This document shows positions 9,209-19,688 of a stretch of DNA of 64,000 nt, piece by piece. A program made the position numbers and the translations under genes. This DNA comes from Lachnospiraceae bacterium (lineage in GTDB: Bacteria; Bacillota; Clostridia; Lachnospirales; Lachnospiraceae), in contig CAJTFX010000005.1 of NCBI GenBank assembly GCA_910575555.1, positions 220,457-284,456 of the forward strand. Reading direction: 5' to 3'. The notes beneath the pieces were generated by a model that saw nothing but the letters and a program-made list of their open reading frames with translations, was not told the origin of the DNA and did no database searches. Every line of letters begins with the position of its first letter. Within the stretch, counting starts at the first letter, position 1.

Positions 9209-12200
9209 CTACGCCCTGCCAGGATGTTCCTTCGCCAGATTTTTCTGCGCCGTAGACAGCATCAGTTTAATCCGGTTTAACTGGTTTACTTCAGAAGCTC
9301 CCGGATCGTAGTCGATGGCTACAATATTGGCGTCGGGATACTGGTGCCGTATTTTCTTAATGACGCCTTTGCCCACTACATGGTTGGGCAGACAGCCGAA
9401 GGGCTGGGCGCATACAATGTTATTCGTGCCGGAGTGAATCAGTTCTAACATTTCTCCGGTCAGAAACCAGCCTTCCCCGGTCTGGTTTCCCTGGGATACG
9501 ATGGGAGACGCATAGTCTGCCAGTGCATCAATCCGCGCAGGGGGGTCGAAGCGGCGGCTTCTTTCAAATTCTTTTCTTGCGGCGCTGCGCAGCTGCTCCA
9601 GAATCCGAATGCCCAGATTGGCAATTCTGGCGGCGGATTTTTTCTGTCCCAGTTTTTCCACACGGAAATTCTGATTATAGAAGCAGTAGAGCAGGAAGTC
9701 TGTCAAATCGGGGACTACCGCTTCTGCGCCCTCCGCTTCTAAAAGCTCCACCAGATAATTGTTGGCCGCAGGCAGGAATTTTACCAGAATTTCTCCCACA
9801 ATGCCCACCCGGGGCTTTCGTTCTCCGGTGACTGGCAGCTGGTCAAAATCCCGGATGATTTCCCGGCAGTAGCGTTTGAAGGTTCTGTGGGAAAGAATTC
9901 TGGGGTGAGAGACAAATTCCATGCATTTCTGCTTCCATTTCTCATGAAGGGCATTAGCTGCGCCCGGAACGGCCTCGTAAGGTCTGGTACGGTACAGGCA
10001 GCGCATGAAAATATCTCCGAAAATCAAAGCATACAGCCCTTTTTGCAGCAGGGGCAGGGTAAGCTTGAAGCCCGGGTTGGCCTCCAGTCCGCTTAAGTTT
10101 AAGGAAATCACCGGAATATCCGGGCAGCCGGCTTTTTCCAGGGCCCGGCGGATAAAGCCGATATAGTTGGAAGCCCTGCATCCGCCGCCGGTCTGGGTGA
10201 TGACCACAGCGGTTTTCGTTAAATCATAATTTCCCGACAAGAGGGCCTCCATAATCTGCCCTACCACAATCAGGGAAGGGTAGCAGGCGTCATTGTTCAC
10301 ATATTTCAGCCCCATGTCCACAGCGCTTTTGCCCTGATTGCCCAGAACCACCATATTGTATCCGGCGGACTGGAAGGCGGGCTGCAGCAGTTCAAAGTGG
10401 ATGGGAGACATCTGGGGGCAGAGGATGGTGTAGTGTCTGCGCATTTCCTCTGTAAATACTACACGGTCAAAGGTGGAGGGCAGGACGGTGCGGCAGTTTT
10501 TCTGCTTCTCCTTCACCCGGAGAGCGGACAAAAGAGAGCGGATACGGATTCTTGCGGCGCCCAGGTTATTTACTTCATCGATCTTCAGGCAGGTGTAAAT
10601 TTTGCCGGATTTAGTCAGAATATCATTGACCTGGTCGGTGGTGACGGCGTCCAGGCCGCAGCCGAAGGAATTTAACTGGATCAAATCCAGATCTTCCCTG
10701 ATCTTGACAAAGTTTGCGGCGGCATAGAGCCTGGAATGGTACATCCACTGATCCATCACAAGCAGGGGCCGTTCCACCTCCTTCAGATGGGAAACGGAAT
10801 CCTCTGTCAGTACCGCAATGCCGTAGGAATTAATCAGCTCCGGAATGCCGTGGTTAATTTCCGGGTCAATGTGGTAGGGCCGTCCGGCCAGGACAATTCC
10901 CCGGCGGCCGGTTTCTTCCATGTATTTCAGAGTTTCCTCCCCTTTGCGGCGGATGTCCTCCCGCATACGGGCCAGTTCCTGCCACCCGGCGTCTACCGCG
11001 GCCTGCGTTTCCTCCGGCGGAATGGAAAATTCCTGTAAAAACAGAGGCAGCAATTGTTCTGCCAGTGTTTCTTTGGAAGCAAAGGACAGAAAAGGATTGA
11101 GAAAACGCACCTTGCCGGAGGTAATTTCATCCACATTGTTCTTGATATTTTCCGCGTAGGAGGTGACAATGGGGCAGTTAAAATGGTTGTTGGAATCCGG
11201 AAATTCATCCCGCTCATAGGGAATGCAGGGGTAGAAAATAAAGTCTGCCTGATGCTGAATCAGCCAGGATACATGTCCATGGGCCAGCTTTGCCGGATAA
11301 CATTCCGATTCACTGGGAATGGATTCAATGCCCAGCTCGTAAATCTTTCTGGTGGACTGGGGAGACAGCATCGTGCGGAATTTTAAAGTCTTAAAAAATA
11401 CCGCCCAGAAAGGATAATTTTCGTACATGTTCAGCACCCTGGGAATTCCCACGCTTCCCCGAAGGGCTTCTTCCTGGGAAAGAGGTTCGCAGGAAAACAT
11501 GCAATTGTTTTTATATTCAAAGAGATTGGGGATCTGCTCTTTATTTTTCTCTTTTCCCAGGCCCTTTTCGCAGCGGTTTCCGGTGATGAACTGACGGTTT
11601 CCGGTAAAACGGTTGATGGTCAGCAGGCAGTGGTTGGCGCAGCCCTGGCATCTGGTCAGTTTGGTGTCTGCTTTCAGGTTTTCAATTTCTTCGATGGGCA
11701 GCATGGTGGTGCGGGGATTATCCTCATAGCGTTCTTTTGCAATCAGCGCAGCTCCGAAAGCGCCCATAATTCCTGCAATGTCCGGACGGATGGCTTCACA
11801 GCCGGATATTTTTTCAAAGCTGCGCAGCACTGCGTCATTATAGAAGGTTCCGCCCTGGACTACAATATGTTTCCCCAGGTCTTTGGCGTCGGACACCTTG
11901 ATTACCTTAAACAAGGCATTCTTGATGACAGAATAAGCAAGGCCGGCAGAGATATCGGATACTTCGGCGCCTTCTTTCTGGGCCTGCTTTACCTTGGAAT
12001 TCATAAATACCGTGCAGCGCGTGCCCAGGTCAATGGGATGTCTGGCAAACAGAGCGGCCTGGGCAAAATCCTCCACAGAATAATTCAGGGATTTTGCAAA
12101 AGTTTCAATAAAAGAGCCGCAGCCGGAGGAGCAGGCTTCGTTTAACTGCACGCTGTCCACCGTCTGGTTTTTGATTTTAATGCATTTCATATCCTGGCCG

Positions 12201-13471
12201 CCGATGTCTAAAATACAGTCCACCTCAGGGTTGAAAAATGCCGCCGCATAGTAGTGGGCCACGGTTTCCACTTCCCCTTCATCCAGTAAAAAGGCGGACT
12301 TTAACAACGCTTCCCCGTATCCGGTGGAGCAGGAGTGTACGATATGGGCCTCTTCCGGCAGCAGGGAATAGATTTCCCGAATCGCCAGAGTGGCGGTAGC
12401 CAGAGGGTTGCCGTTGTTGCTGCTGTAAAAAGAGTACAAAAGGGCGCCGTCGTCTCCCACAAGAGCTACCTTGGTGGTGGTGGAGCCGGCGTCTATGCCC
12501 AGATAGCAGTTTCCCCGGTAGGTGGACAAATCTCCGGCTGTCACCCGATGCCTGCTGTGGCGTCTCTGAAATCTGTCATATTCTTTCTGGGTGGAAAACA
12601 AAGGCTCCATTCGTTCCACTTCAAATTCCATTTTAATTTCAGAGGAAAGTTTCTGTAAAATGGTTTTCAGCTCCATGGATATTTCCGGCTTGCAGTTTAA
12701 GGCGGAACCCATGGCTGCAAACAGGTGGGAGTGGTCCGGTGCAATAATGTGCGCTTCATCCAGCTTCAAAGTCCGGATAAAAGCCTCCTTCAGTTCTCCC
12801 AGAAAATGCAGGGGGCCGCCCAGAAAAGCAACATGCCCCCGGATGGGTTTTCCGCAGGCCAGGCCGGAAATTGTCTGATTGACCACCGCCTGGAAAATGG
12901 AAGCGGACAAATCCTCCTTGGAAGCGCCTTCATTGATTAGGGGCTGAATGTCTGATTTGGCGAACACGCCGCAGCGGGCGGCAATGGGATAGATTGCCTT
13001 GTAATCCCTGGCGTAAGTATTCAGTCCGGTGGCGTCGGTCTGAAGCAGAGAAGCCATCTGATCAATGAAAGAGCCGGTGCCGCCGGCGCAGATTCCATTC
13101 ATGCGCTGCTCCACATTGCCCCCTTCGAAGTATATGATTTTAGCATCCTCGCCGCCCAGTTCGATGGCAACGTCCGTCTGGGGCGCATAATCCTGCAGGG
13201 CAGAAGCCACGGCAATCACTTCCTGTACAAAGGGAATGTCCAGATGTCTGGCCAGGGTCAGTCCGCCGGAACCGGTAATCACAGGAGACAGGAAAAGATT
13301 GCCCAGTTCATCCTGCGCTCTTGCCAGAAGGTCGGAGAGAGTTTCCCGGATATTTGCGAAGTGTCTCTGATAATCGGCAAACAAAATCTGATTGTCAGTG
13401 TCTAATATTGTAATTTTTACAGTCGTTGAGCCAATGTCAATGCCCAGCTTGTGTAAAGTATGCTGTTCCAT
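9209..13471 (-). CDS. Giant acyl-CoA dehydratase activase-like fusion protein
   Basis: 1420 aa; start ATG behind GGAGGAACTGAT. Two ASKHA ATPase (BcrAD/BadFG) domains come first: [11 protein letters not shown] near residue 10 and [14 protein letters not shown] near 325. Both keep GG(E/Q)D phosphate motifs, and each has a Cys-Gly region ([20 protein letters not shown]) that in HgdC-type activators binds a bridging [4Fe-4S]. Next are a Cys cluster ([10 protein letters not shown] near 620), a DUF2229 domain (about 670-880) and a HgdB/FldB-like region with Cys motifs ([22 protein letters not shown]). Activases are normally ATP-driven electron donors to 2-hydroxyacyl-CoA dehydratases. These long fusions are common in Clostridia but their substrate is not established. 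No dehydratase gene is adjacent. Confidence 0.88.
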   Translation of the reverse strand: MEQHTLHKLGIDIGSTTVKITILDTDNQILFADYQRHFANIRETLSDLLARAQDELGNLFLSPVITGSGGLTLARHLDIPFVQEVIAVASALQDYAPQTDVAIELGGEDAKIIYFEGGNVEQRMNGICAGGTGSFIDQMASLLQTDATGLNTYARDYKAIYPIAARCGVFAKSDIQPLINEGASKEDLSASIFQAVVNQTISGLACGKPIRGHVAFLGGPLHFLGELKEAFIRTLKLDEAHIIAPDHSHLFAAMGSALNCKPEISMELKTILQKLSSEIKMEFEVERMEPLFSTQKEYDRFQRRHSRHRVTAGDLSTYRGNCYLGIDAGSTTTKVALVGDDGALLYSFYSSNNGNPLATATLAIREIYSLLPEEAHIVHSCSTGYGEALLKSAFLLDEGEVETVAHYYAAAFFNPEVDCILDIGGQDMKCIKIKNQTVDSVQLNEACSSGCGSFIETFAKSLNYSVEDFAQAALFARHPIDLGTRCTVFMNSKVKQAQKEGAEVSDISAGLAYSVIKNALFKVIKVSDAKDLGKHIVVQGGTFYNDAVLRSFEKISGCEAIRPDIAGIMGAFGAALIAKERYEDNPRTTMLPIEEIENLKADTKLTRCQGCANHCLLTINRFTGNRQFITGNRCEKGLGKEKNKEQIPNLFEYKNNCMFSCEPLSQEEALRGSVGIPRVLNMYENYPFWAVFFKTLKFRTMLSPQSTRKIYELGIESIPSESECYPAKLAHGHVSWLIQHQADFIFYPCIPYERDEFPDSNNHFNCPIVTSYAENIKNNVDEITSGKVRFLNPFLSFASKETLAEQLLPLFLQEFSIPPEETQAAVDAGWQELARMREDIRRKGEETLKYMEETGRRGIVLAGRPYHIDPEINHGIPELINSYGIAVLTEDSVSHLKEVERPLLVMDQWMYHSRLYAAANFVKIREDLDLIQLNSFGCGLDAVTTDQVNDILTKSGKIYTCLKIDEVNNLGAARIRIRSLLSALRVKEKQKNCRTVLPSTFDRVVFTEEMRRHYTILCPQMSPIHFELLQPAFQSAGYNMVVLGNQGKSAVDMGLKYVNNDACYPSLIVVGQIMEALLSGNYDLTKTAVVITQTGGGCRASNYIGFIRRALEKAGCPDIPVISLNLSGLEANPGFKLTLPLLQKGLYALIFGDIFMRCLYRTRPYEAVPGAANALHEKWKQKCMEFVSHPRILSHRTFKRYCREIIRDFDQLPVTGERKPRVGIVGEILVKFLPAANNYLVELLEAEGAEAVVPDLTDFLLYCFYNQNFRVEKLGQKKSAARIANLGIRILEQLRSAARKEFERSRRFDPPARIDALADYASPIVSQGNQTGEGWFLTGEMLELIHSGTNNIVCAQPFGCLPNHVVGKGVIKKIRHQYPDANIVAIDYDPGASEVNQLNRIKLMLSTAQKNLAKEHPGRA

Positions 13472-13749
13472 ATCAGTTCCTCCAGTTTCCTGTAGAATTT
13501 AAATGGTAAATTTTGCTGTTTCTTCCTATTTATTATAAGGGTCCAAAAATCAAACACCGCTTATTATACGACAGGAATTAGCAAAAAACAATTATTTTTT
13601 TTATTTTTTGTATTTTAGTATATGTCTGAAATAAAAATACAGAACAAAAGAGCAGATTTCCATGGGCCGGAAATTCCCTTTGGCAGAACCCATTTCCATT
13701 CCGGGAATATAATAGTAGGGAGATAACAGAAATAATATGGAGGAAGCTT

Positions 13750-14034
13750 ATGGCAAAAATGATTCCGATTCCCATCGGCCCCATTTACAATGAAGGCTCC
13801 TGCCGGGGAATGGTGCATGTCATCGAAAAGGGAGACACACTCTACCAGCTGGGAAAACGCTACCATGTCAGCGTGGGGCAGCTGATGTTCGCAAATCCCT
13901 TTGTAAATGTTTACAATCTGCAGATTGGAGATGAACTCTGCATCCCAATCAGCATTCAGCCCAGAACCCCGGAGCACGGAATGCAGGGAGAACTGATGCA
14001 GGGCAGGGAAACAGCGCCGGATCAGGAATTATAA
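13750..14034 (+). CDS. Small LysM-domain protein
   Basis: 94 aa; start ATG behind GGAGGAAGCTT. A single LysM peptidoglycan-binding domain spans about residues 22-67 (VHVIEKGDTLYQLGKRYHVS to LQIGDELCIPI). The N-terminus is short and has no signal peptide, as in some spore coat/cortex LysM proteins. Envelope or spore-cortex binding is inferred. The gene is divergent from the activase. Confidence 0.85.
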   Translation: MAKMIPIPIGPIYNEGSCRGMVHVIEKGDTLYQLGKRYHVSVGQLMFANPFVNVYNLQIGDELCIPISIQPRTPEHGMQGELMQGRETAPDQEL

Positions 14035-14061
14035 ACTTTTTATGAAACTGTGCGGCTTTCG

Positions 14062-14090
14062 TTGACAAACCAGAAAGGAAAATCTATAAT
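14062..14090 (+). promoter_or_regulatory. Consensus sigma-A promoter
   Basis: TTGACA (14062-14067), 17-nt spacer, TATAAT (14085-14090), a perfect consensus. It lies 39 nt before the ATG at 14129. Confidence 0.85.
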
Positions 14091-14128
14091 GGATACTTGA
14101 AGAATGCCTGTCTGCATAGGAGGATATT

Positions 14129-14968
14129 ATGAATTTTCTGAACAAAATGGAGCGGAAATTTGGAAAGTACGCCATTCAAAATTTGACTTTCTGGTTAATC
14201 GGAGCCTGGATTTTAGGCTTTATCATTCAGTATACAATGCCGGAGGTTCAAAAATTGCTGTTTTTGGAACCTGCGCTGATTCTGAGAGGGCAGGCATGGA
14301 GAATTGTTTCCTGGCTGCTGGTTCCGCCGCCGGTGAATCTCCTGTTTTTGATTTTCTTTTTATCCTGCTATTATTTTATTGGGAATTCCATTGAACAGGC
14401 CATCGGAACTTTCCGCTACAATGTGTATTTAATCGGCGGTTTGCTGTGTTCTGTTCTGGGGGCTTTCCTGCTGTACGGCTTTTATTATGTATTCAGGGGA
14501 GTGGCGGTCACCGGAATCGGGTATTATTTCAGTACGGAATATATCACCATGTCATTGTTTATGGCATTTGCAGTGATTTATCCCAATGTGGAATTCAGGC
14601 TGTATTTTTTGATTCCCATTAAGGCAAAATGGATGGGAATTATAGATGCGGTCTGGATGGCGTTTATGCTGATTGCAAGCAACGCGGCAGGACGGACGGC
14701 GATTCTTGCGTCTGTGATGAATTTCCTGATTTTCTTTTTCAGCACCAGGGACTACCACCGGGTGTCTCCGAAGGAAATACACAGAAAGCAGGTATATCGG
14801 CAGCAGATGCGCCAGGCCCAGAATGTTACCAGGCATAAATGTGCGGTCTGCGGCAGGACGGAGCGGGACGGGGCGGAACTGGAGTTTCGGTTCTGTTCAA
14901 AATGTGACGGCAATTATGAATACTGTCAGGATCATCTGTTTACCCATCAGCATATAAAACGCAGTTAA
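14129..14968 (+). CDS. Rhomboid-like polytopic membrane protein with C-terminal zinc ribbon
   Basis: 279 aa; start ATG behind AGGAGGATATT. About six hydrophobic segments (residues about 20-210) have a rhomboid-like arrangement, but I see no GxSG serine or catalytic His, so it is probably not a protease. The soluble C-terminal tail holds Cys/His pairs (HKCAVCGRTE, FCSKCDGNYEYC, DHLFTHQH) that look like a zinc-binding ribbon. Function unknown. It has its own perfect promoter and lies upstream of glnS, which also has its own. Confidence 0.7.
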   Translation: MNFLNKMERKFGKYAIQNLTFWLIGAWILGFIIQYTMPEVQKLLFLEPALILRGQAWRIVSWLLVPPPVNLLFLIFFLSCYYFIGNSIEQAIGTFRYNVYLIGGLLCSVLGAFLLYGFYYVFRGVAVTGIGYYFSTEYITMSLFMAFAVIYPNVEFRLYFLIPIKAKWMGIIDAVWMAFMLIASNAAGRTAILASVMNFLIFFFSTRDYHRVSPKEIHRKQVYRQQMRQAQNVTRHKCAVCGRTERDGAELEFRFCSKCDGNYEYCQDHLFTHQHIKRS

Positions 14969-14995
14969 GCGGGCGGAATTGGTTGTTTCTGTCCA

Positions 14996-15024
14996 TTGAC
15001 AAACGTAAGATAAGAACTTATAAT
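14996..15024 (+). promoter_or_regulatory. Consensus sigma-A promoter of glnS
   Basis: TTGACA (14996-15001), 17-nt spacer, TATAAT (15019-15024). The transcript would start about 95 nt before the glnS ATG. A small inverted repeat (CATATC at 15033 with GATATG at 15061) lies in the leader, but no T-box features are visible. Confidence 0.85.
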
Positions 15025-15123
15025 ATCCATAATGTGGCATATCAGAAGTACTGAAGCTTCCGATATGCTTCATTCTCTTAGTAGGAAATAAATTTGAAAA
15101 TACAAAACTCAGGAGGAGCACAG

Positions 15124-16797
15124 ATGGAAAATGAAGTGGTTTCCAGGAACTTTATTGAACAGGAGATTGAAGAGGATTTAAAGGAGGGACATTGCGAAAC
15201 AATTCGAACACGTTTTCCACCGGAGCCCAATGGTTATCTCCATATAGGACATGCCAAATCCATTCTTTTGAATTATGGTCTGGCAAAAAAATACAACGGA
15301 AAGTTTCATATGCGTTTTGACGATACCAATCCCACCAAGGAGAAAACAGAATTCGTAGAATCCATCAAAGAGGACATTCAGTGGCTTGGCGCGGACTGGG
15401 AGGATCGTCTCTTTTTTGCTTCGGATTATTTTGAACAGATGTACGAGGCGGCAGTGAAGCTGATTCAGAAAGGCAAAGCCTATGTGTCTGACTTAAATCC
15501 GGAGCAGATTCGGGAATATCGGGGCACTTTGACAGAGCCGGGAAAAGAAGATCCCAATACAGGAAGAAGCGTGGAAGAAAATCTTCAGCTGTTTGAAGAT
15601 ATGAGGAACGGAAAATATGAGGACGGCGCGCTGGTGCTTCGGGCGAGGATTGACATGGCTTCCCCCAATATCAATATGCGCGATCCGATTCTTTACCGGG
15701 TGGCCCATATGTCCCATCACAATACAGGGGATAAGTGGTGCATCTATCCCATGTATGATTTTGCCCATCCCATTGAGGACGCCATTGAGGGAATCAGCCA
15801 TTCCATCTGTACGTTGGAATTTGAAGATCACCGGCCGCTGTATGACTGGGTAGTGCGGGAGCTGGAATACCCCAATCCCCCCAGACAGATTGAATTTGCC
15901 AAGCTGTATTTAACTAATGTGGTGACGGGAAAGCGGTATATCAAGAAGCTGGTGGAGGACGGCATTGTGGACGGCTGGGATGATCCCAGGCTTGTGTCCA
16001 TAGCGGCGCTGCGCAGAAGAGGATTTACGCCGGAGTCCATTCAGAAATTCGTGGAGCTGTGCGGGGTTTCCAAAGCTAACAGTTCTGTGGACTATGCCAT
16101 GCTGGAATACTGCATCCGTGAGGATTTGAAGCTGAAGCGTTCCCGGATGATGGCTGTGCTGCACCCCATCAAGCTGATAATTGACAATTATCCTGAAGGG
16201 CAGGTGGAATACCTGGATGCAGCCAACAATCTGGAAAATGAGGAGCTGGGCACAAGGAAGATTCCATTCTGCCGGGAATTGTATATTGAACGGGAAGATT
16301 TCATGGAGGAGCCTCCGAAGAAATATTTCCGTCTTTATCCGGGAAATGAAGTGCGTCTGATGCACGCATACTTTGTGAAATGCGAAAGCTTTGTAAAGGA
16401 TGAAAATGGAGTTGTCACCGAGGTGCACTGTACTTATGACCCGGAGACAAAGGCAGGAAGCGGTTTTACCGGCCGCAAAGTAAAAGGGACGATCCATTGG
16501 GTGCCGGCGCCTTTTGCTGAAAAATGTGAAATACGATTGTATGAGAATCTGGTGGATGAAGAAAAAGGAGTATATAACAAAGAAGACGGAAGCCTGAACC
16601 TGAATCCGGAATCACTGACCGTTTTAACGGATTGTTATGTAGAGCCTGCTTTGGCAGACACGAAACCATATGACAGTTATCAGTTTGTAAGACAGGGATT
16701 TTTCTGTACGGATGCAAAGGATTCCAGGCCGGATGCGCTGGTTTTCAACCGAATTGTATCGTTAAAGAGTTCTTATAAGCTGCCGACCCAGAACTAG
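15124..16797 (+). CDS. glnS: Glutaminyl-tRNA synthetase
   Basis: 557 aa class I synthetase charging tRNA-Gln in the cytoplasm. The HIGH motif is [14 protein letters not shown] (near residue 34), and the KMSKS-equivalent region is the stretch [17 protein letters not shown] before [18 protein letters not shown]. The C-terminal beta-barrel anticodon-binding domains are present, and the length equals the bacterial GlnRS norm. The start is ATG 15124 behind AGGAGG; the frame is open ten codons upstream without a ribosome site. Presence of GlnRS means Gln-tRNA need not rely only on GatCAB. Confidence 0.96.
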   Translation: MENEVVSRNFIEQEIEEDLKEGHCETIRTRFPPEPNGYLHIGHAKSILLNYGLAKKYNGKFHMRFDDTNPTKEKTEFVESIKEDIQWLGADWEDRLFFASDYFEQMYEAAVKLIQKGKAYVSDLNPEQIREYRGTLTEPGKEDPNTGRSVEENLQLFEDMRNGKYEDGALVLRARIDMASPNINMRDPILYRVAHMSHHNTGDKWCIYPMYDFAHPIEDAIEGISHSICTLEFEDHRPLYDWVVRELEYPNPPRQIEFAKLYLTNVVTGKRYIKKLVEDGIVDGWDDPRLVSIAALRRRGFTPESIQKFVELCGVSKANSSVDYAMLEYCIREDLKLKRSRMMAVLHPIKLIIDNYPEGQVEYLDAANNLENEELGTRKIPFCRELYIEREDFMEEPPKKYFRLYPGNEVRLMHAYFVKCESFVKDENGVVTEVHCTYDPETKAGSGFTGRKVKGTIHWVPAPFAEKCEIRLYENLVDEEKGVYNKEDGSLNLNPESLTVLTDCYVEPALADTKPYDSYQFVRQGFFCTDAKDSRPDALVFNRIVSLKSSYKLPTQN

Positions 16798-16819
16798 CAG
16801 CACACAGGAGGAGAAGGAT

Positions 16820-17683
16820 ATGAGTTTATTTTCAGGATTAGAGAAATTCGGTACAAAATCTGCGGAAACCATGGAAAAGAAGGAAAATGCGCAGACAGGC
16901 AAAGAGGAGCAGGAGAAAGGGGAGAAGCCGGAGAAACAGCAGAAAAAAGCGGTTCCTCCCGAAGCAGATTTTCTGCTTCCCAAGACCGTACATTGTAAAG
17001 TATGTGAACAGGACTTTAAGAACAAAACGGTAAAAAGCGGAAAAGCAAGGCGGCTGCAGCCGGATCGCGATTTGCGTCCCAGGTTTCAATATATTGACAC
17101 CTTAAAATATGACGTCGCTTCCTGTCCTTTTTGCGGTTATACGGCTATGACACGGGATTTTGACAGAGTTACCCCCACCCAGATTAAAATGATAAAAGAG
17201 CAGATTTCTTCCAAATTTCAGCCCCGCAAGGAGACGGAAGAGGGAAGCTATTCTTATAATACCGCCATTGAACGCTACAAGCTGGCGCTTTTGAATACTG
17301 CGGTCAAACGGGGAAAAGAAAGTGAGAAAGCCTATACATGCCTGAAAATTTCATGGCTGCTCAGGGGCAAAGCAGATACTTTAGAGGGGAATACGCCGGA
17401 AGAACTGGCGGTGAAAGAAGCGCTGAAGAAAGAAGAAGACACCTTCTACCTGCAGGCATATGAAGGCTTCAGCAAGGCCATTTCCCAGGAAATGTTTCCG
17501 ATTTACGGAATGGATGAGAGTACGATGGATTATCTTCTGGCTTATATGTCCTTTTACTTCAAGAAATTTGAAATGGCTTCTAAATTTCTGGGAGGCGTAC
17601 TGACCTCCGGCACGGCAAGCCGGCGGCTGAAGGATATGGCATTGGATCTGAAAGAAGATATTATAGAGCAGATGAAACGGTAA
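16820..17683 (+). CDS. DUF2225 family protein
   Basis: 287 aa; start ATG behind AGGAGGAGAAGGAT, 22 bases after glnS, so possibly co-transcribed. A charged Lys/Glu-rich N-terminus (to about residue 50) is followed by two Cys pairs (CKVCEQDF near 58 and CPFCGYTA near 100) likely to bind zinc. The helical C-terminal half is of the DUF2225 type. Function unknown in the family; the helical part has TPR-like spacing. Confidence 0.85.
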   Translation: MSLFSGLEKFGTKSAETMEKKENAQTGKEEQEKGEKPEKQQKKAVPPEADFLLPKTVHCKVCEQDFKNKTVKSGKARRLQPDRDLRPRFQYIDTLKYDVASCPFCGYTAMTRDFDRVTPTQIKMIKEQISSKFQPRKETEEGSYSYNTAIERYKLALLNTAVKRGKESEKAYTCLKISWLLRGKADTLEGNTPEELAVKEALKKEEDTFYLQAYEGFSKAISQEMFPIYGMDESTMDYLLAYMSFYFKKFEMASKFLGGVLTSGTASRRLKDMALDLKEDIIEQMKR

Positions 17684-17770
17684 CGGTATTCTGCATGGAG
17701 CGGATGCAGAGGCCGTCCGGGCGAAAATGGAACAGAAATCATATTGTGCAGTATGGAAGGAGGCAGAAAA

Positions 17771-18691
17771 GTGAAGAAGCATCAAACAATTGCAGAGGCA
17801 GGCATTATGATCCTGTCAATGGCAATGATTTTTCTGGCAGGCTGTACGACAGAGGAACAGAGGGAGGCGGCCCGGCAGTACCGGGAGGAAGCAGAATCCT
17901 TTCTGGAAGAGGGACAGTATGATGAGGCGAGAAAGGCCATGGAGCAGGCATTGGAGCAGACGCCTGAGGATGAAGAGCTTCTGGCAGCTTCCGATAAGAT
18001 GAATCAGGAGATCGATCGGAAGATAGATGAAATCAACGGCTACAATGCAACAATGGAGGCTGCCCGGCAGGCCATAGAAGCGGACGACGCGGCTGCTCTG
18101 GACGCCCTGCAGGAAAGCGACGCAGGAAAGGCGTTGGTGAAGGCGGCAAAAGAAACCGGAAGCTATCTTTATATGCCGGAGGGAGGAACCAGCGGCAAGG
18201 GCATTGGATTTTATACCTTTAATGACTGTGACTGCGATCAATGGTACTATGGAGATTACCAGGAAGGCAAACGGGAAGGAAAGGGAATCTGGTATTACGT
18301 CAGCAGCCATACCGAGGATAAAAGTCTCTATAAGGAGGTCTATAATGGAGACTGGAGCGGGGACGCGCCCAATGGAACAGGGCATCAGGTGATCGCTCTG
18401 GGAGACACGGTGGACACAGATCAGGACTTTCAGGTAGAAAACGGGTTGTTTTACGGAACCTATGACATTCAGGATACCCTGGAGGACGGGACGGCAGTAA
18501 CCGGCAAGTATGAGCTGCAGAAAGGGAAATACGTGACGATTTCGGATGAGGAGCTGGAGCAGAACAATTTTGTGGTGCCTGCAGAGCCCCATCTAGCCAT
18601 TGCGTTTCTCTACAACGAAGCCGGAGAAATCAAAAGCTGCACCATGGTGTATGCCGAAGACGCCACCAGAGGCGTAAAGCATTTTTATTAA
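17771..18691 (+). CDS. MORN-repeat lipoprotein
   Basis: 306 aa from GTG 17771 behind GGAGG; the longer frame from 17744 lacks a ribosome site. The signal peptide ends in the lipobox LAGC (near residue 20), so the protein is likely lipid-anchored outside the membrane. A helical TPR-like segment (YREEAESFLEEGQYDEARKA to near 95) precedes MORN-like strands (QWYYGDYQEGKREGKGIWYY, YNGDWSGDAPNGTGHQ). Function unknown; it may be an envelope scaffold. A terminator follows. Confidence 0.75.
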   Translation: MKKHQTIAEAGIMILSMAMIFLAGCTTEEQREAARQYREEAESFLEEGQYDEARKAMEQALEQTPEDEELLAASDKMNQEIDRKIDEINGYNATMEAARQAIEADDAAALDALQESDAGKALVKAAKETGSYLYMPEGGTSGKGIGFYTFNDCDCDQWYYGDYQEGKREGKGIWYYVSSHTEDKSLYKEVYNGDWSGDAPNGTGHQVIALGDTVDTDQDFQVENGLFYGTYDIQDTLEDGTAVTGKYELQKGKYVTISDEELEQNNFVVPAEPHLAIAFLYNEAGEIKSCTMVYAEDATRGVKHFY

Positions 18692-18733
18692 TTTTCAGAA
18701 ATTCTGACGAGTGATAGAACGCTTCATAAAAAT

Positions 18734-18824
18734 GCAGGAATGCTGTTCTTTGGGCAAGCCGGACAGATTGTCTTTTGCAGATGAATCTGCCCGGCTGTGC
18801 AGGGAGGGTGTTCCTGCTTTTTTT
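18734..18824 (+). terminator. Rho-independent terminator after the MORN lipoprotein gene
   Basis: GCAGGAA (18734-18740) pairs with TTCCTGC (18811-18817), followed by a run of seven T. An inner GCCGG/CCGGC pairing extends the structure. Confidence 0.7.
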
Positions 18825-18860
18825 GCTGTATTTCTTCAGTAAAGTTTAAAATCTGCTTCA

Positions 18861-18893
18861 ATTGTTAACTAATATTTATTTACAGTTGACAAT
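18861..18893 (+). promoter_or_regulatory. BirA-type biotin operator upstream of bioY
   Basis: ATTGTTAAC (18861-18869), 15 nt, then GTTGACAAT (18885-18893): an inverted repeat with one mismatch and the spacing of BirA operators (TTGTTAAC-N14/16-GTTAACAA). The right half overlaps the -35 box of the bioY promoter, so bound BirA-biotinyl-AMP would block RNA polymerase. Confidence 0.85.
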
Positions 18894-18914
18894 TGAAGGT
18901 TTTCCATGTATACT
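18886..18914 (+). promoter_or_regulatory. bioY promoter
   Basis: TTGACA (18886-18891), 17-nt spacer, TATACT (18909-18914). The start codon at 18951 therefore lies about 30 nt into the transcript, which rules out the upstream in-frame ATG at 18906. Confidence 0.85.
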
Positions 18915-18950
18915 CGTGAAGAAAAGAATTTTAAGCAGGAGGAAGTATGT

Positions 18951-19499
18951 ATGACAGAAACGAAAGGATTATCGGTTAAGACAATTGCAGCAATCGGAAT
19001 GATTACGGCGGTAACCTGTATTTTGGCGCCCCTTTCCATTCCCATCGGGCCGGTGCCCATCTCTCTGACAAACCTGGTGATTTATTTCGGGCTTTATATT
19101 CTGGGGTGGAAAAAGGGAACCATCAGTTATTGCGTCTATCTTCTTATTGGACTGGTGGGGGTTCCGGTATTTTCCGCATTTACAGCAGGCCCCCAGAAGC
19201 TGCTTGGGCCCACCGGAGGATATTTGATTGGCTTTATCCCCATGGCGGTGATTGCCGGGCTTTTTATTGAGAAATCCGGACGGAAAGCGGCATTAAGCCT
19301 TGCCGGCATGGTTCTGGGCACTGTGGTATGCTATGGGTTCGGCACGGCATGGCTGGCAGTTTCGGCCCATATGGATTTTCCCGCTGCCCTGGCGGTTGGA
19401 GTGCTGCCTTTTCTTGTGGGGGATCTGGTTAAGATGGTTCTTGCAGTGATGATTGCGCCGCAGATTTACAATGCGCTGCAGCGGGCAAATTTGCTATGA
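18951..19499 (+). CDS. bioY: Biotin transporter substrate-binding subunit BioY
   Basis: 182 aa integral membrane S-component of an ECF biotin uptake system. About six membrane segments are seen, with the BioY signatures GPVPISLTNLVIYFGLYILG near residue 37 and GLVGVPVFS...GPTGGYLIGF near 70-100. The start is ATG 18951 behind AGGAGGAAGTATGT. The EcfAT module is not nearby, as usual for shared (group II) ECF systems. Regulation by the biotin operator immediately upstream is clear from sequence. Confidence 0.95.
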   Translation: MTETKGLSVKTIAAIGMITAVTCILAPLSIPIGPVPISLTNLVIYFGLYILGWKKGTISYCVYLLIGLVGVPVFSAFTAGPQKLLGPTGGYLIGFIPMAVIAGLFIEKSGRKAALSLAGMVLGTVVCYGFGTAWLAVSAHMDFPAALAVGVLPFLVGDLVKMVLAVMIAPQIYNALQRANLL

Positions 19500-19610
19500 A
19501 AGCCCTTGGAAAGCCCTTGGCTTCCATAGCCAGGATGGCCATGCGGCCCGCCGGACGGAAGTCTGAGCATGATGGGGGTTTCCTATAGACTATTGTTTTG
19601 ATTTTTCATA

Positions 19611-19641
19611 TTGACCGTACTGTTACTATATGGTTTATGAT
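19611..19641 (+). promoter_or_regulatory. Candidate promoter with 19-nt spacer for the MATE gene
   Basis: TTGACC (19611-19616), 19-nt spacer, TATGAT (19636-19641). An imperfect dyad ACCGTA/TATGGT spans the spacer. Over-long spacers with a central dyad are the mark of MerR-family activators. No regulator gene is adjacent, so this is only a candidate. Confidence 0.35.
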
Positions 19642-19688
19642 GGGTTACAGGAAATACAGTAACGACAGTTTACGAGAGGAGAACCTGT

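Noticed and set aside
14969..15123. T-box riboswitch ahead of glnS
   Set aside because: The leader is too short and lacks a T-box sequence or terminator; only a small inverted repeat is seen.
18906..18950. Upstream ATG as bioY start
   Set aside because: It overlaps the -10 box of the bioY promoter, so it would not be in the transcript.
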